From: Pirellulales bacterium
Lineage (GTDB): Bacteria > Planctomycetota > Planctomycetia > Pirellulales > Thermoguttaceae
Reading direction: 5' to 3'
NCBI GenBank assembly: GCA_020846145.1
Contig: JADLEL010000049.1
Location: 29,642 to 93,641, forward strand
Length of the DNA: 64,000 nt
Shown piece after piece: positions 38,175 to 47,023 of the stretch. The notes under the pieces were generated by a model. The model saw only the letters and a program-made list of their open reading frames with translations, was not told the DNA's origin and did no database searches. The position numbers were made by a program, and so were the translations under genes. Positions within the stretch are counted from its first letter, which is position 1; every line of letters starts with the position of its first letter.

Positions 38175-38744
38175 ATGCCGCTCGCTTATCGACAAGCCGC
38201 CGATCTGCTCCACGACTGGACGAAAACCGAATCGCTCCTCAAGCACGCCCGCGCGGTGGAGATCGTCATGCGGGCGGCGGCCGCGAAATACGGCGGAGCG
38301 GACGCGAATCCCGAAACCTGGGCCATCGCCGGGCTGATCCACGACGCCGACTACGAGCAATGGCCCGACGGGCATCCGCGGCGGACCGTCGATTGGCTCC
38401 GCGAGCGGGGCGAGGAGGAACTCGCCTACGCCGTTTCCTTCCACCAGACCGCCTGGGGCCTGCCGCCGAAATCCATTCTGGATAAATGCCTGCTGGCCTG
38501 CGACGAGTTGGCGGGCTTCGTCGTCGCCTGCTGCCTCGTCCGGCCCGAGGGCATCGCCACGCTCGAGGCGAAAAGCGTCAAGAAGAAACTCAAGGACAAG
38601 GCCTTCGCCGCCAAGGTCGATCGGGAGATCATCCGACAAGGGGCGGAACTTCTCGGCGTCGATCCGGGCGAACACATTCAGTTCGTCATCGACGCGCTCA
38701 AGCCGCACGCGGAGGAATTGGGGGTTGGTCGAAAACCGGCCTGA
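38175..38744 (+). CDS. HD-domain (HDIG-type) hydrolase
   Basis: 189 aa. The HD metal-binding residues appear in order: 'LLKHARAVEIVM' (H), 'IAGLIHDADYEQWP' (HD) and 'SFHQTAW' (H), then an 'ILDKCLLACDELAGFV' helix with the last D. Such small HD proteins are phosphohydrolases of unknown specificity. It starts 20 bases behind the GH28-like gene, in the same direction, but functional linkage is not evident. It converges on the SUMF1-like gene. Confidence 0.82.
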   Translation: MPLAYRQAADLLHDWTKTESLLKHARAVEIVMRAAAAKYGGADANPETWAIAGLIHDADYEQWPDGHPRRTVDWLRERGEEELAYAVSFHQTAWGLPPKSILDKCLLACDELAGFVVACCLVRPEGIATLEAKSVKKKLKDKAFAAKVDREIIRQGAELLGVDPGEHIQFVIDALKPHAEELGVGRKPA

Positions 38745-38778
38745 ACCACTTTTTTGGCGCGGCCCGCGACGGATCGCA

Positions 38779-39684
38779 TTACTGCGCGCACCGGAATCCC
38801 ACGTTTTGCGCGGAATCGTCCGGCGCGCGCGCCGCGCGGGCGAAAACCGTGTAACCCTCGAAAAAGTCTTCGGGACAGAGCCAGGAGCCGCCGCGGACCA
38901 CGCGCTCGCGACCTTCGCCGGGGCCGGGCGGATTTTCCCGCCGGCTCGCGGCGTAATAGTCGTCGGCGAACCAGTCGCCGCACCACTCCCAGACGTTGCC
39001 CGACATGTCGTAGAGGTGAAAGCGATTGGCCGGAAAAGATTTCACCGGGGCCAGCGCCGAAAAGCCGTCGGCGGCCGGGGCCTTGTCGAGCTGCCGGTAG
39101 TTGGCCAGGTAGCGGCCGTCGGGCGTCTCCTCGCGGCCCCAGGGATAATCGGCGTCGCGCAGTCCGCCCCGCGCGGCGTATTCCCACTCGGCCTCGCTCG
39201 GCAAGCGCTTGCCCGACCAGCGGCAGTAAGCCTGGGCGTCGAGCCAGGAGACGTGAACCACCGGCCAGTCGTCCTTGCCGTCGAGCGTGGTGTCCGGCCC
39301 GCCGGGATGCCGCCAATCGGCCTTGGGGCATTTTTCCCACTGCTCCTTTTCCAGATCGTACACCCGCGAGAAGCCGCGCTGCTCGGCCGTGGTAACGTGG
39401 CCGGTTCGACGGACGAAATCGGCGAACTGCCGGTTGGTTACCTCGTGCTCGTCCATCGCGAACTCTTCGACGACCACCTCGTGGGCGGGGCGCTCGGCCG
39501 GCTTGGCGGAGGCGTCGTTGCCCATCCGAAACGCGCCGCCGGGAATCGAAACCATGCCCCCCAGCGCGCGGTCGGGCGCGGTTTGGCCGCTGCCGGACCC
39601 TCGATAAAACCAAAGATAAAAAAACCAGTTCACGGCCAAGAAGGCCAAGAGCAGCAATCCGGCGAAGATCCATTTTCGTCGCAT
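38779..39684 (-). CDS. SUMF1/formylglycine-generating-enzyme-like protein
   Basis: 301 aa. One N-terminal membrane anchor ('WIFAGLLLLAFLAVNWFFYL'), then the FGE-sulfatase fold: 'MVSIPGGAFRMGNDA', 'VEEFAMDEHEVTNRQFADFV', 'PVVHVSWLDAQAYCRWSGKR', 'LPSEAEWEYAARGG' and 'NVWEWCGDW'. In true FGE the active site is C-x4-C; here it is 'SWLCPEDFFEGY', so only the first Cys is present and sulfatase activation is doubtful. Many planctomycete relatives are used as binding domains. ATG 39684 is preferred over TTG 39696 because the upstream codons are a heptamer array. Confidence 0.85.
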   Translation of the reverse strand: MRRKWIFAGLLLLAFLAVNWFFYLWFYRGSGSGQTAPDRALGGMVSIPGGAFRMGNDASAKPAERPAHEVVVEEFAMDEHEVTNRQFADFVRRTGHVTTAEQRGFSRVYDLEKEQWEKCPKADWRHPGGPDTTLDGKDDWPVVHVSWLDAQAYCRWSGKRLPSEAEWEYAARGGLRDADYPWGREETPDGRYLANYRQLDKAPAADGFSALAPVKSFPANRFHLYDMSGNVWEWCGDWFADDYYAASRRENPPGPGEGRERVVRGGSWLCPEDFFEGYTVFARAARAPDDSAQNVGFRCAQ

Positions 39685-39687
39685 TTT

Positions 39688-39798
39688 TAATTGCAAATTG
39701 GTAATTGCAAATTTGAAATATCAAATTGCAAATTGAACAATCACGCTATCCCCTATCCCCTATCCCCTATCCCCTATCCCCTATTCCCTATCCCCTAC
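39688..39798. repeat. Two heptamer arrays filling the SUMF1-rhomboid spacer
   Basis: TTGCAAA/TTTGAAA-type units (39688-39740) and CCCCTAT units (39746-39798), both of period 7. The TAG stop of the rhomboid gene belongs to the last CCCCTA unit. Confidence 0.85.
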
Positions 39799-40724
39799 TC
39801 CTTCCGCCGCTTTCGCAATTCCCGGCTGGCGATTTCCAGCAGGCGGCGTTCCTGTTTGGTGAGGCTGCTTTCGCCCTGTTGGTTGATTTTGTCCAGAATT
39901 CGATCCACCTCGTCAATCAAATCGAGCGGTTCGGAATCGTCGGCTTTGGGCTGGTGGACGCGAAGTTTCGGCTGGGAGAGGTATTTCGGCACCCGCCGCA
40001 AGCCTTGAAAGAGATTGCCCAGGTTCCAACGGCCGCGAAAATAGAGATAGGCGAAGGCGATGCCCGTCAGATGCACGCTCCAAGCGATATGGCTTCCGTC
40101 CTTCGGCGATTGGAACGACAATCCGATGTTTCCCGCGATCATCAATACGCCCACCACCCAAGCCTTGATGGGAATGGGGATTGGGAACATCAGCATCGTG
40201 GCTTGGGGATTGCGGAAAATGAAGAGCATCACCACGGCGGAAACCGCGCCCGACGCTCCCAACAGGATGCTTATCGGCTTATCCGCCCGGAAGACGAGCA
40301 GCGGATCGAAGATCATCATGCCCACCGCCCAAATCAGGGAACAAGCCAGAATCGCCGTCATATAAAAGCGGAGATATTCCTTTTGGCCGTACATTTCTTC
40401 CACGGTCCGGCCCAGAAAAAAAAGGCCTAGCATGTTGAAGAAAATATGGCCCATGCTGGCGTGGGCGAAGCCGTAAGCGATAAACTGCCACCACAGCCAA
40501 GGCCGCGCGATCGTGTAGTTCGAGATCGAAAGATGCTCGGTCAGCCACCCCAGATCGTTGGGATCCTTGGGATTATTGGGAGGGAAAAAAAGAAAATTCA
40601 GCAGAAAAAGCGCGACGTTGGCGATAATCAGCGCAACGGTCATCGACTGCACCGCGGGAAAAGGGGATCCGCGCCGCTCTTGCTCGTATTCGTCCCGAAG
40701 ATAGTCGCGATCGTAGATACCCAA
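39795..40724 (-). CDS. Rhomboid-family intramembrane serine protease
   Basis: 309 aa, six or seven membrane segments. Catalytic dyad S158 in 'LLGASGAV' and H218 in 'SVHLTGIAFAYLYF', with the conserved 'GFAHASMGHIFFNMLGLFF' (H-x3-H N-terminal motif) near residues 85-103. It cleaves other membrane proteins within the bilayer; substrates unknown. The cytoplasmic C-terminus (about 80 residues) is basic. It follows the coiled-coil gene by only 4 bases (same strand), so the two are likely an operon. The stop codon falls in a CCCCTAT heptamer array. Confidence 0.9.
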   Translation of the reverse strand: MGIYDRDYLRDEYEQERRGSPFPAVQSMTVALIIANVALFLLNFLFFPPNNPKDPNDLGWLTEHLSISNYTIARPWLWWQFIAYGFAHASMGHIFFNMLGLFFLGRTVEEMYGQKEYLRFYMTAILACSLIWAVGMMIFDPLLVFRADKPISILLGASGAVSAVVMLFIFRNPQATMLMFPIPIPIKAWVVGVLMIAGNIGLSFQSPKDGSHIAWSVHLTGIAFAYLYFRGRWNLGNLFQGLRRVPKYLSQPKLRVHQPKADDSEPLDLIDEVDRILDKINQQGESSLTKQERRLLEIASRELRKRRKE

Positions 40725-40728
40725 GCCG

Positions 40729-41811
40729 TTACTTTTCCCCGCTGGCGTTTTGGGCCATGGCGCGGGTGCGGGCGTCGATCAGCCGCGTCGCCTCCAATTG
40801 CAATTGGGCGATCCGGCCGGCCATGGCCTTGTTTTTCGCGATCGTCTCGTCGATCATGCCTTTGATTATAGCGATTTTATCGGTCAAGAGTTTGAGCAGG
40901 CCGCCCTGCAATTGGCCGTCGCGGTAGGCCGCCACGTCGTCGCGCTCTTTTTCCTTCTTGGCCAACAGCAATTTCAGCGCGGCGATCCGATTTTGGGCGA
41001 ACTGCACTTGCTGTTGGGCGTCGGCCAGCCCCTCATCGACCAGCGCCTTGTCGCGCTTCGCGGATTCGATCTCATCGACGAGAACCGTGAATTGCCGCCG
41101 CGCGTGATCGAGCAACTGGGCGTAGTCGCGCAACGGGCGGACGTATTTCTTCGTGTCGCGGTCGATCCGCTCCTTGGGGTCCTGCTGCTCGTCGGCGGGC
41201 TTGTCGTCCTTCACGTATTCGGTGAGCGACTCGGCGGGAAGCATCGCCTTCTTCTGCTCGTCGGTCAACGTAGCGAACGCTTCGTGTTTGTCCCGCGGCA
41301 GCACGTTGTAGAACGACCACGGCCCGCGCGACTCGCTCAACTTCTTCATCTCGAGCGGGGTGAGCGGGTAGGCCGGTTGCAGCGCAATTTGCCGTTCGTC
41401 GGCCTTCGTCACGTTGAATTCGCCCATGTATCGGCCCGCAGAATTCGCCGTCGGCTCCTCGAAGGCGAACAGCGTGCCGCTGGCGGGAATGCCGTGCGGG
41501 ATCGGCGAATCGACGGCCGCGACGACCGTGGCGTTCGCCCTATTCACCTGCACCGCGCAGTTCGACCAGATTTGCGGTCGATCGACCAGCCAGGGGTGCA
41601 AAACGCGCCGCACCTCGGCGATCTCCGCCTTCAATTGACGATTCTGCCCCCGGAAACCGGTTTTCGCGCCTTCGTCGCCGATGCTCTTCTGAAGCTTTTG
41701 CGCGGTACCCAACCAATAGGAATGCGTGCGCAGCGACCGCGCGGCCAGAATCAGGAAGCCGATCGAGGCCAGTCCAATCAACCCTAGCAAAACTTTGTTC
41801 CAAATATACAT
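40729..41811 (-). CDS. Membrane-anchored coiled-coil protein, conserved hypothetical
   Basis: 360 aa. One N-terminal membrane segment ('VLLGLIGLASIGFLILAA', residues 8-25), a beta-rich middle ('GTLFAFEEPTANSAGRYMGE') and a long C-terminal coiled coil from about residue 240. It resembles structural envelope proteins conserved in planctomycetes but has no named domain. It precedes the rhomboid gene by 4 bases, so it could be that protease's substrate or partner (inference from spacing only). Confidence 0.6.
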   Translation of the reverse strand: MYIWNKVLLGLIGLASIGFLILAARSLRTHSYWLGTAQKLQKSIGDEGAKTGFRGQNRQLKAEIAEVRRVLHPWLVDRPQIWSNCAVQVNRANATVVAAVDSPIPHGIPASGTLFAFEEPTANSAGRYMGEFNVTKADERQIALQPAYPLTPLEMKKLSESRGPWSFYNVLPRDKHEAFATLTDEQKKAMLPAESLTEYVKDDKPADEQQDPKERIDRDTKKYVRPLRDYAQLLDHARRQFTVLVDEIESAKRDKALVDEGLADAQQQVQFAQNRIAALKLLLAKKEKERDDVAAYRDGQLQGGLLKLLTDKIAIIKGMIDETIAKNKAMAGRIAQLQLEATRLIDARTRAMAQNASGEK

Positions 41812-42342
41812 GCGATGCAGTGGCTGGATGCGGGGAGGCGGTTTTCGATTTTTTGCGATAAAACACTCGGCCCGGGCACGATCGATTTATTCCACAAACT
41901 TGATGATATTCGGGCTTTCATGGGGAGTCAAGCATTATCTCAAGTCTCCCCGAGCGGGTTGCGGAAAGAAAAACAGCAATCGCCGTGCGCAGCAAAGAAA
42001 AAACGCCGAATTACCCATTTTGGGTGGGTTAATTCGGCCGCAATTCCCCGAAATCGCGAAAGATCGTGCGGTTCATGCCGATTTGTCTGCCCGCCAACTG
42101 GATAATCTCCTCCTCTTGGGCATGGCGGGGCTGAAATCGGACCGTTTTTTCGAAAACCAATCGAACCGTTCCGATTCTTAAAAGCATCCGCGCGTGGCGG
42201 AAAATCGACGCGCTACGGGGCATGGTTCAAAAGTAGGACAGGTTTCCAACCTGTCTTTTGACGCAGATATGGTTTTTACGAGAAATCCGATGACAGGTTG
42301 GAAACCTGTCCTACGAATGAACGGATTTTTGAACCATGCCCG
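41812..42342. other. Spacer containing the palindromic insertion at a stop codon
   Basis: 41812-42211 has no supported gene and no strong promoter; 42221-42341 is an inverted-repeat element inserted next to the sigma-factor stop. Confidence 0.5.
42221..42341. mobile_element. REPIN-core inverted-repeat element with 9-bp target duplication at a stop codon
   Basis: Outer inverted ends GCATGGTTCAAAA / TTTTTGAACCATGC around a GTAGGACAGGTTTCC...CCTAC REPIN core (42234-42315). Direct repeat CGCTACGGG at 42212-42220 and 42342-42350. The right copy contains the TAG stop of the sigma gene, so the insertion was in its last codons but restored them. Confidence 0.85.
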
Positions 42343-42984
42343 CTACGGGTCGTAAAGCTCCGGAAAGACCTCTTCGGGCAATCCGTGGCGGCGAAGGGCG
42401 GCGCGGAGTTTCGCGAGGAACTCGAATTTGTAATTCGCCACCGTCTGCTCGGAAAGGCCCAACCGGTCGGCGGCTTCCTTGTTCGGCCGGCCGCGGACGA
42501 AGAGCAACTCGGCCGTTTTGATCTTGTCCCACTGCTTCTGATTCCTCCAAAGCTCGATCTGCTCGCCCAGCACCGCGACCAGGGCGTCTTCCTCGAGCCG
42601 CTTGCGTTCGCCGCTGCGGGCGATGCTGCTCGCCGGCCGGCCCGGCCCCACCGGCTCCCAGTCGCTGCCGCTGCCCGCGTCGGGCACGAGCGGCAAGGTC
42701 GGCCGCCGCCCCTCGCGGCGCAGATGATCGGTCAGCTTGTGCGCGGCGATGGAGAAGAGATAGCTTTCCAGCGGCCGCCGCTTGTCGAAATTCGGCAGGC
42801 TCGTGAGGAAGCCGATGAACGTCTCCTGGACCAGGTCCTCCGCGGCGGCGCGGTTTTTCACCCGGCTTTCGACGAAGGCCGTCAAACGCCCCTCGAAGCG
42901 CGCGATCAATTCGTCCCACGCCGCCGACTCCCCGGCGCGGATCCGCTCGACTAGCAGTTGGTCAGATTCGCTGGTGAGCATCAT
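42343..42984 (-). CDS. RNA polymerase sigma factor, ECF/sigma-70 family (second)
   Basis: 213 aa. Region 2: 'WDELIARFEGRLTAFVESRV' and 'AAEDLVQETFIGFLTSLPNF', then 'RPLESYLFSIAAHKLTDHLR'. Region 4: 'GRPNKEAADRLGLSEQTVAN' recognition helix. The linker between them is 60 residues, longer than usual. It is the last gene of a minus-strand block with a kinase and FHA protein, suggesting phospho-signalling to transcription (inference). A mobile element abuts the stop, with the target duplication including the stop codon. Confidence 0.87.
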   Translation of the reverse strand: MMLTSESDQLLVERIRAGESAAWDELIARFEGRLTAFVESRVKNRAAAEDLVQETFIGFLTSLPNFDKRRPLESYLFSIAAHKLTDHLRREGRRPTLPLVPDAGSGSDWEPVGPGRPASSIARSGERKRLEEDALVAVLGEQIELWRNQKQWDKIKTAELLFVRGRPNKEAADRLGLSEQTVANYKFEFLAKLRAALRRHGLPEEVFPELYDP

Positions 42985-42993
42985 CCCCGCGCC

Positions 42994-43077
42994 GTTTAGC
43001 CCCCGCGTCCTCGCGGGGGCGTTGCCGTGGAAAGCATATTGCCATATCGCCCCCGCGAGGACGCGGGGGCTAAACGG
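42994..43077. repeat. Inverted pair of palindromes, family D (GTTTAGCCCCCGCG...)
   Basis: Two hairpins (TTTAGCCCCCGCGTCCTCGC... and its inverse) with exact outer inverted ends GTTTAGCC/GGCTAAAC. It lies between the sigma gene start and the membrane protein stop. Confidence 0.85.
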
Positions 43078-43128
43078 GATTAAACAAAACCAACGAAAAA
43101 TAAATCAAAACGACTTTTCGCGAATAAT

Positions 43129-44271
43129 TCAACCCCTCACCGCAATCGCCGCCGCGGCGGCAATCGATAGTATGACGGCCAAGAGGGCCGTCCGCAAGAT
43201 GCCGCGGCGCTTTCCGCCGGTGGCCAGATCGATTTTTAGATAGCCCCAAACGGCCGAGAGCAATAAAAATCCCGTGCCGAACGAGAATCCAAACGGCACC
43301 AGGCGGCGGCCGACGAGGGCTTGCCGCTGGGCGGCCTCGATTAAATCCTGCGCTTTGCGGTCGATGAGGACGCGGGCGTGCAGAATCTGCATTTCGCCCT
43401 GCGAGGTGTTCCGCCTTTCCACCCAGCGATCGACGACGAGATTTTCCAACACGTGCGTCGGGAGGCGAATCCCGCCGATGGCGTTGGGCACGAGGATTTC
43501 CACGTACGGATCGACCGCCTTTCGCTGCACGCATTCCGCCAGCGCGGCCTCGCATTCCACGGGCGTCGCGAAGGGATCGCCCACCGCGTCCGCGTAATAA
43601 TCGGAACCCTCGCGATGCAACGGCCGATCGACCCAGGCCGGCTTTTCCGGCAACGCCGGGGCGATAACGGTGGTCGCCGGCCGGCTATCGGCGGGCGCTT
43701 CGGCCGGCGGCGAAACCTTCTCCGCCGAAGGAGCCGTTTCCTGCTCCGCTTTCGCCGCGAGATTTCGCCACGCCTGGGGGTCTTCGAGGATCGTCTTCGC
43801 CAGAACGCGGCTGAGCGCGTCGATCAACCGCGCCGATTCCGCCGTCAGCGCCTTGTCGAGCGGCTGATTTTCCTCCGCCGCGGCGGGCGGATTCTCTCGC
43901 ACGGCCGAATCGTACGCTTCCGGGGGTGCTTGCTGATTTGTCGGATCGACCGCGCCGCGCTGAAATTCGTCGCTCGAATCGGGCAACTGTCGCCGCCTTC
44001 CCGATTCGTTCATTTGCCGTATCACCGTGGCGTCGTCCCGGGGGAGCAACCGGCGCGGGGACATCACGACGCGATCCGTGCGAACCCAAAAGAACGCCGC
44101 CGCAAGGGGCAGCAGGATCAGCGGTACGCCCACGACAATGGCCAGCAGCGTCCAGCCGACCTTCCGCGTGGAAGGCACGGCCAAGAGCGCAATCACCGCC
44201 GCCAGCAAGAAGCCGAGAAACAAAACCAAGCCCAAGCCGAGGATCCAAACCGACCAAGTGGTATTATCCAT
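43129..44271 (-). CDS. Membrane protein, conserved hypothetical
   Basis: 380 aa. Two N-terminal membrane segments (residues 9-31 and 38-60), a long polar region rich in Pro/Ala/Glu, a globular part around 'DPYVEILVPNAIGGIRLPTH', and two C-terminal segments ('LVPFGFSFGTGFLLLSAVWG' and 'AVILSIAAAAAIAV'). No known domain. ATG 44271 is chosen because GAGGAG lies 7 bases upstream; the longer frame upstream is the tandem repeat. It is next to a Ser/Thr kinase that has similar membrane segments; co-function in envelope signalling is inference only. Confidence 0.6.
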   Translation of the reverse strand: MDNTTWSVWILGLGLVLFLGFLLAAVIALLAVPSTRKVGWTLLAIVVGVPLILLPLAAAFFWVRTDRVVMSPRRLLPRDDATVIRQMNESGRRRQLPDSSDEFQRGAVDPTNQQAPPEAYDSAVRENPPAAAEENQPLDKALTAESARLIDALSRVLAKTILEDPQAWRNLAAKAEQETAPSAEKVSPPAEAPADSRPATTVIAPALPEKPAWVDRPLHREGSDYYADAVGDPFATPVECEAALAECVQRKAVDPYVEILVPNAIGGIRLPTHVLENLVVDRWVERRNTSQGEMQILHARVLIDRKAQDLIEAAQRQALVGRRLVPFGFSFGTGFLLLSAVWGYLKIDLATGGKRRGILRTALLAVILSIAAAAAIAVRG

Positions 44272-44276
44272 TTTAT

Positions 44277-44706
44277 CTCCTCGCCGCCGCCCGGCATATT
44301 TAGCCCCCGATGAATACATCGGGGGCATTGCGGGGGATTTTGCCAACTCCGCCCCTTGCGTGTATTCACGCTTCACCAACGCGGCCCCCCGTGTATTCAC
44401 GGGGGGCTAAATAAAACTAGCTCCTCGCCGCCGTCCGGCATATTTAGCCCCCGATGAATACATCGGGGGCAATGCGGGGGATTTTGCCAACTCCGCCCCT
44501 TGCGTGTATTCACGCTTCATCAACGCGGCCCCCCGTGTATTCACGGGGGGCTAAATAAAACTAGCTCCTCGCCGCCGCCCGGCATATTTAGCCCCCGATG
44601 AATACATCGGGGGCATTGCGGGGGATTTTGCCAACTCCGCCCCCCGTGTATTCACGCTTCATCAACGCGGCCCCCCGTGTATTCACGGGGGGCTAAATAA
44701 AACTAG
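44277..44706. repeat. Three tandem 144-bp units carrying palindrome family E
   Basis: Units 44277-44420, 44421-44564 and 44565-44706 are nearly identical. Each holds TTTAGCCCCCGATGAATACA... and its inverse ...GTGTATTCACGGGGGGCTAAA, bounded by CTCCTCGCCGCCG. The same 12-base boundary is the end of the kinase gene and overlaps the ribosome-binding site of the next gene. Confidence 0.88.
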
Positions 44707-46745
44707 CTCCTCGCCGCCGCGCGTTCGCGCGGATGCACCCACGGGCTGGAAAGTTGCACCGAAACCGAAATCGTGGCGGCCAGCAGCGGAAGCCACGGCT
44801 GCGGGAAATGCCACAATCCGGCAATGACGCCCGCAATTAGCACCGTTACGACCAGCGACAGAATGCTCAGCCGCGTCGAACGCAGCGGATCGGCCTGCCG
44901 CCACCAGCGAATCAACAAGAACAGCGTGCCGAACACGGTAACGTAGGCCGGTAGCAGCGGGGATGCATTCGCGTAAAAGCTCTTGGGCACGAATCCGTTG
45001 AAGATCGGACCGAGGTCGTGGTCGTAGGGCAGCTCGATTTGAAAATAGCCGGCGGCGAGCCAGGCCAAAACGCCTAGCCCCAGGCCCAAAACCATCATGA
45101 AGAACCGCCGCGGCATCGATTCGCCCTTCGTTCCCTCCCACCATTTGGAGGGAACGAGCACGGTCCAACTGCCGGCCACGCTCATCGCGAACAGCCACGC
45201 CAATTGCTCCGCGGCCGGCTCGATGTCGCGAAACGCCAAGGCCATCGCCATTACCGCGGTCATCGCCGCGGCCACCAGCGTACTTAAGAGCATCGAGCCG
45301 AGCAGGTCGGCCACGCGCTCCCGCGGCGCGCGGAGCACGAGCGCGGGCAACGATTTTTCGTAATGCCGCCGCCAGTGCTCGCGCTCGCGTTTCGCGGCCT
45401 GGGCCGCCATGGGAGGCGCCTGAGCGGGCGCGGCGACCGTTTTCGCCAGTTCGGGCGGCGAAGGGGCGCGCTCCACGGAACTCGCAGTCGCCGTTTTGTT
45501 CGCCGGGAGCACCATCCACCGCACGCAGCGATAGATACCGTAAAAAATCAGCGACACGATGCACAGCGGAACCCACATTTGCATGCTCAGCAATAACACC
45601 ACGATCGCGCCCGAGAGAATCAGGACTTTCGCCGTGGGATTGAGCTTGGCGTTATTCCACTGCTCGACGAGTTTCGTCCAGGCTTCGCGCACGGCGCGGA
45701 GGATCGGCTCTTCCTCGATTGCGGTCGCCGCGATGACGGTTTCACTGCTTGCGGCCCTCGCTCCCGGCCCCTCTCCCATCGAGAAATAAGGATTGCCTTT
45801 TTCCTGCCCGTTGGCAGTTTGATCTTTCGGCCCTCGACTTCCCGACGGCAAGCGGCCCGTGCCCGGCAGGGCGGCCGGCAACGGCGGCAAGGCGGCCAGG
45901 AATTCGTTGGCCGAGCGGTAGCGCCGCTCCGGGTCTTTTTCCATTGCCTTCGCCGCGATGCCGCGATACGGTTCCGGCAGCATCGAAACGTCCGGCTGGG
46001 CGGTCAGATGCTTCATCAGCACCTCGCCCACGCTCTCGCCGTCGAAGGGTACGCGGCCGGTGAGCATTTCGTAGAGGATGATGCCCAGCGCGTAAACGTC
46101 GATCTCCTTGCCGTAGCGGCCGTTGGCCACTTCGGGGGCCATGTAATGCACGGTGCCGATGCTTTCGGTGTGCCCGCTGCGGCGGCTGCACGAGATGAAC
46201 TTCGAGAGGCCGTAATCGCCGACCTTGACGATGCCGTCGTCGGAAAAAATGTTCGCCGGCTTCAAGTCGCGGTGGACGATGCCGTGATCGTGCAAATAGG
46301 CCACGGCTGCCCCGATGCCGTGGATCCATGCGAGCGCCTCGTCGATGGGCATTCCGCCCGGCTGGGCGTCGATGGCGTCTTGCAGCGAGAGGCCGCCGAC
46401 GTATTCCATCACCACCCAAGTGTCGCCGTTGTCGTCCTGGCGGATATCGAACAGATTGAGCAAATTCGGATGCTTCAAATTCAAGCACTGCCGGATGCCG
46501 CGCAGCTCGACCTCCAAATTCCGGCGGATGAGCTTCAGCGCGACTTCCTTGCCCGAATCGCTCACCGCGTAATAAATCTCGCCGAATCCGCCCTGTCCCA
46601 CGCCGCGTTTGAGGGTGTAGCCCTCCAAGGGCCGCGTGCCCCCGGCGTACAAAAACCGGCGATTCGCCGCCGCCGGCGGGGAAGCCGCGCCCGCATCCGG
46701 CGAATCGGCGGCGGATTTCAGCAGGGGAGAGGCGTTGGGGTTCAT
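44703..46745 (-). CDS. Serine/threonine protein kinase with C-terminal membrane domain
   Basis: 680 aa. Eukaryotic-type kinase domain at about 43-305: glycine loop 'GVGQGGFGEIYYA', K71 in 'VALKLI', catalytic loop 'HRDLKPANIF' (158-167), DYG in place of DFG (177-179), and 'GTVHYMAPEV' activation end. A Pro/Gly-rich linker follows, then at least seven hydrophobic segments from about residue 385 to the C-terminus. The kinase face is cytoplasmic. ATG 46745 is used rather than the longer frame starting at 46832, since palindromic repeats and unrelated residues precede it. It is followed by tandem repeats and the membrane protein. Confidence 0.9.
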   Translation of the reverse strand: MNPNASPLLKSAADSPDAGAASPPAAANRRFLYAGGTRPLEGYTLKRGVGQGGFGEIYYAVSDSGKEVALKLIRRNLEVELRGIRQCLNLKHPNLLNLFDIRQDDNGDTWVVMEYVGGLSLQDAIDAQPGGMPIDEALAWIHGIGAAVAYLHDHGIVHRDLKPANIFSDDGIVKVGDYGLSKFISCSRRSGHTESIGTVHYMAPEVANGRYGKEIDVYALGIILYEMLTGRVPFDGESVGEVLMKHLTAQPDVSMLPEPYRGIAAKAMEKDPERRYRSANEFLAALPPLPAALPGTGRLPSGSRGPKDQTANGQEKGNPYFSMGEGPGARAASSETVIAATAIEEEPILRAVREAWTKLVEQWNNAKLNPTAKVLILSGAIVVLLLSMQMWVPLCIVSLIFYGIYRCVRWMVLPANKTATASSVERAPSPPELAKTVAAPAQAPPMAAQAAKREREHWRRHYEKSLPALVLRAPRERVADLLGSMLLSTLVAAAMTAVMAMALAFRDIEPAAEQLAWLFAMSVAGSWTVLVPSKWWEGTKGESMPRRFFMMVLGLGLGVLAWLAAGYFQIELPYDHDLGPIFNGFVPKSFYANASPLLPAYVTVFGTLFLLIRWWRQADPLRSTRLSILSLVVTVLIAGVIAGLWHFPQPWLPLLAATISVSVQLSSPWVHPRERAAARS

Positions 46746-46834
46746 GGCAGTGATTATCGATTGAACGCGACCGGGGATCGCGAATTTACAGTCCATTGTA
46801 CCATCGCGGGGCGAATATTTCATCTCCCGCATTT

Positions 46835-47021
46835 ACCGCGACCAATGGTCGCAGTGCTTAACCGACCGTTTGCAAAGCCGCGACCAGTGGTCGCGGTACG
46901 TAATCATTCGGTTGAGAGTTCGTAATCATTTCTCGAAGGGCAACGTGTAAACCGCGACCAATGGTCGCGGCTTTGCATATCGCGGGGTGGATTCGGGATG
47001 AACCGCGATCAATGGCCGCGG
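46835..47021. repeat. Four hairpins ACCGCGACCAATGGTCGCGG
   Basis: Hairpins at about 46835-46853, 46878-46896, 46951-46970 and 47002-47021, in alternating orientation, fill the spacer between the kinase and the FHA gene. Confidence 0.8.
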
Positions 47022-47023
47022 CT

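Noticed and set aside
44277..44706. CRISPR-like direct repeats
   Set aside because: Only three contiguous 144-bp units without spacers; internal palindromes are those of family E.
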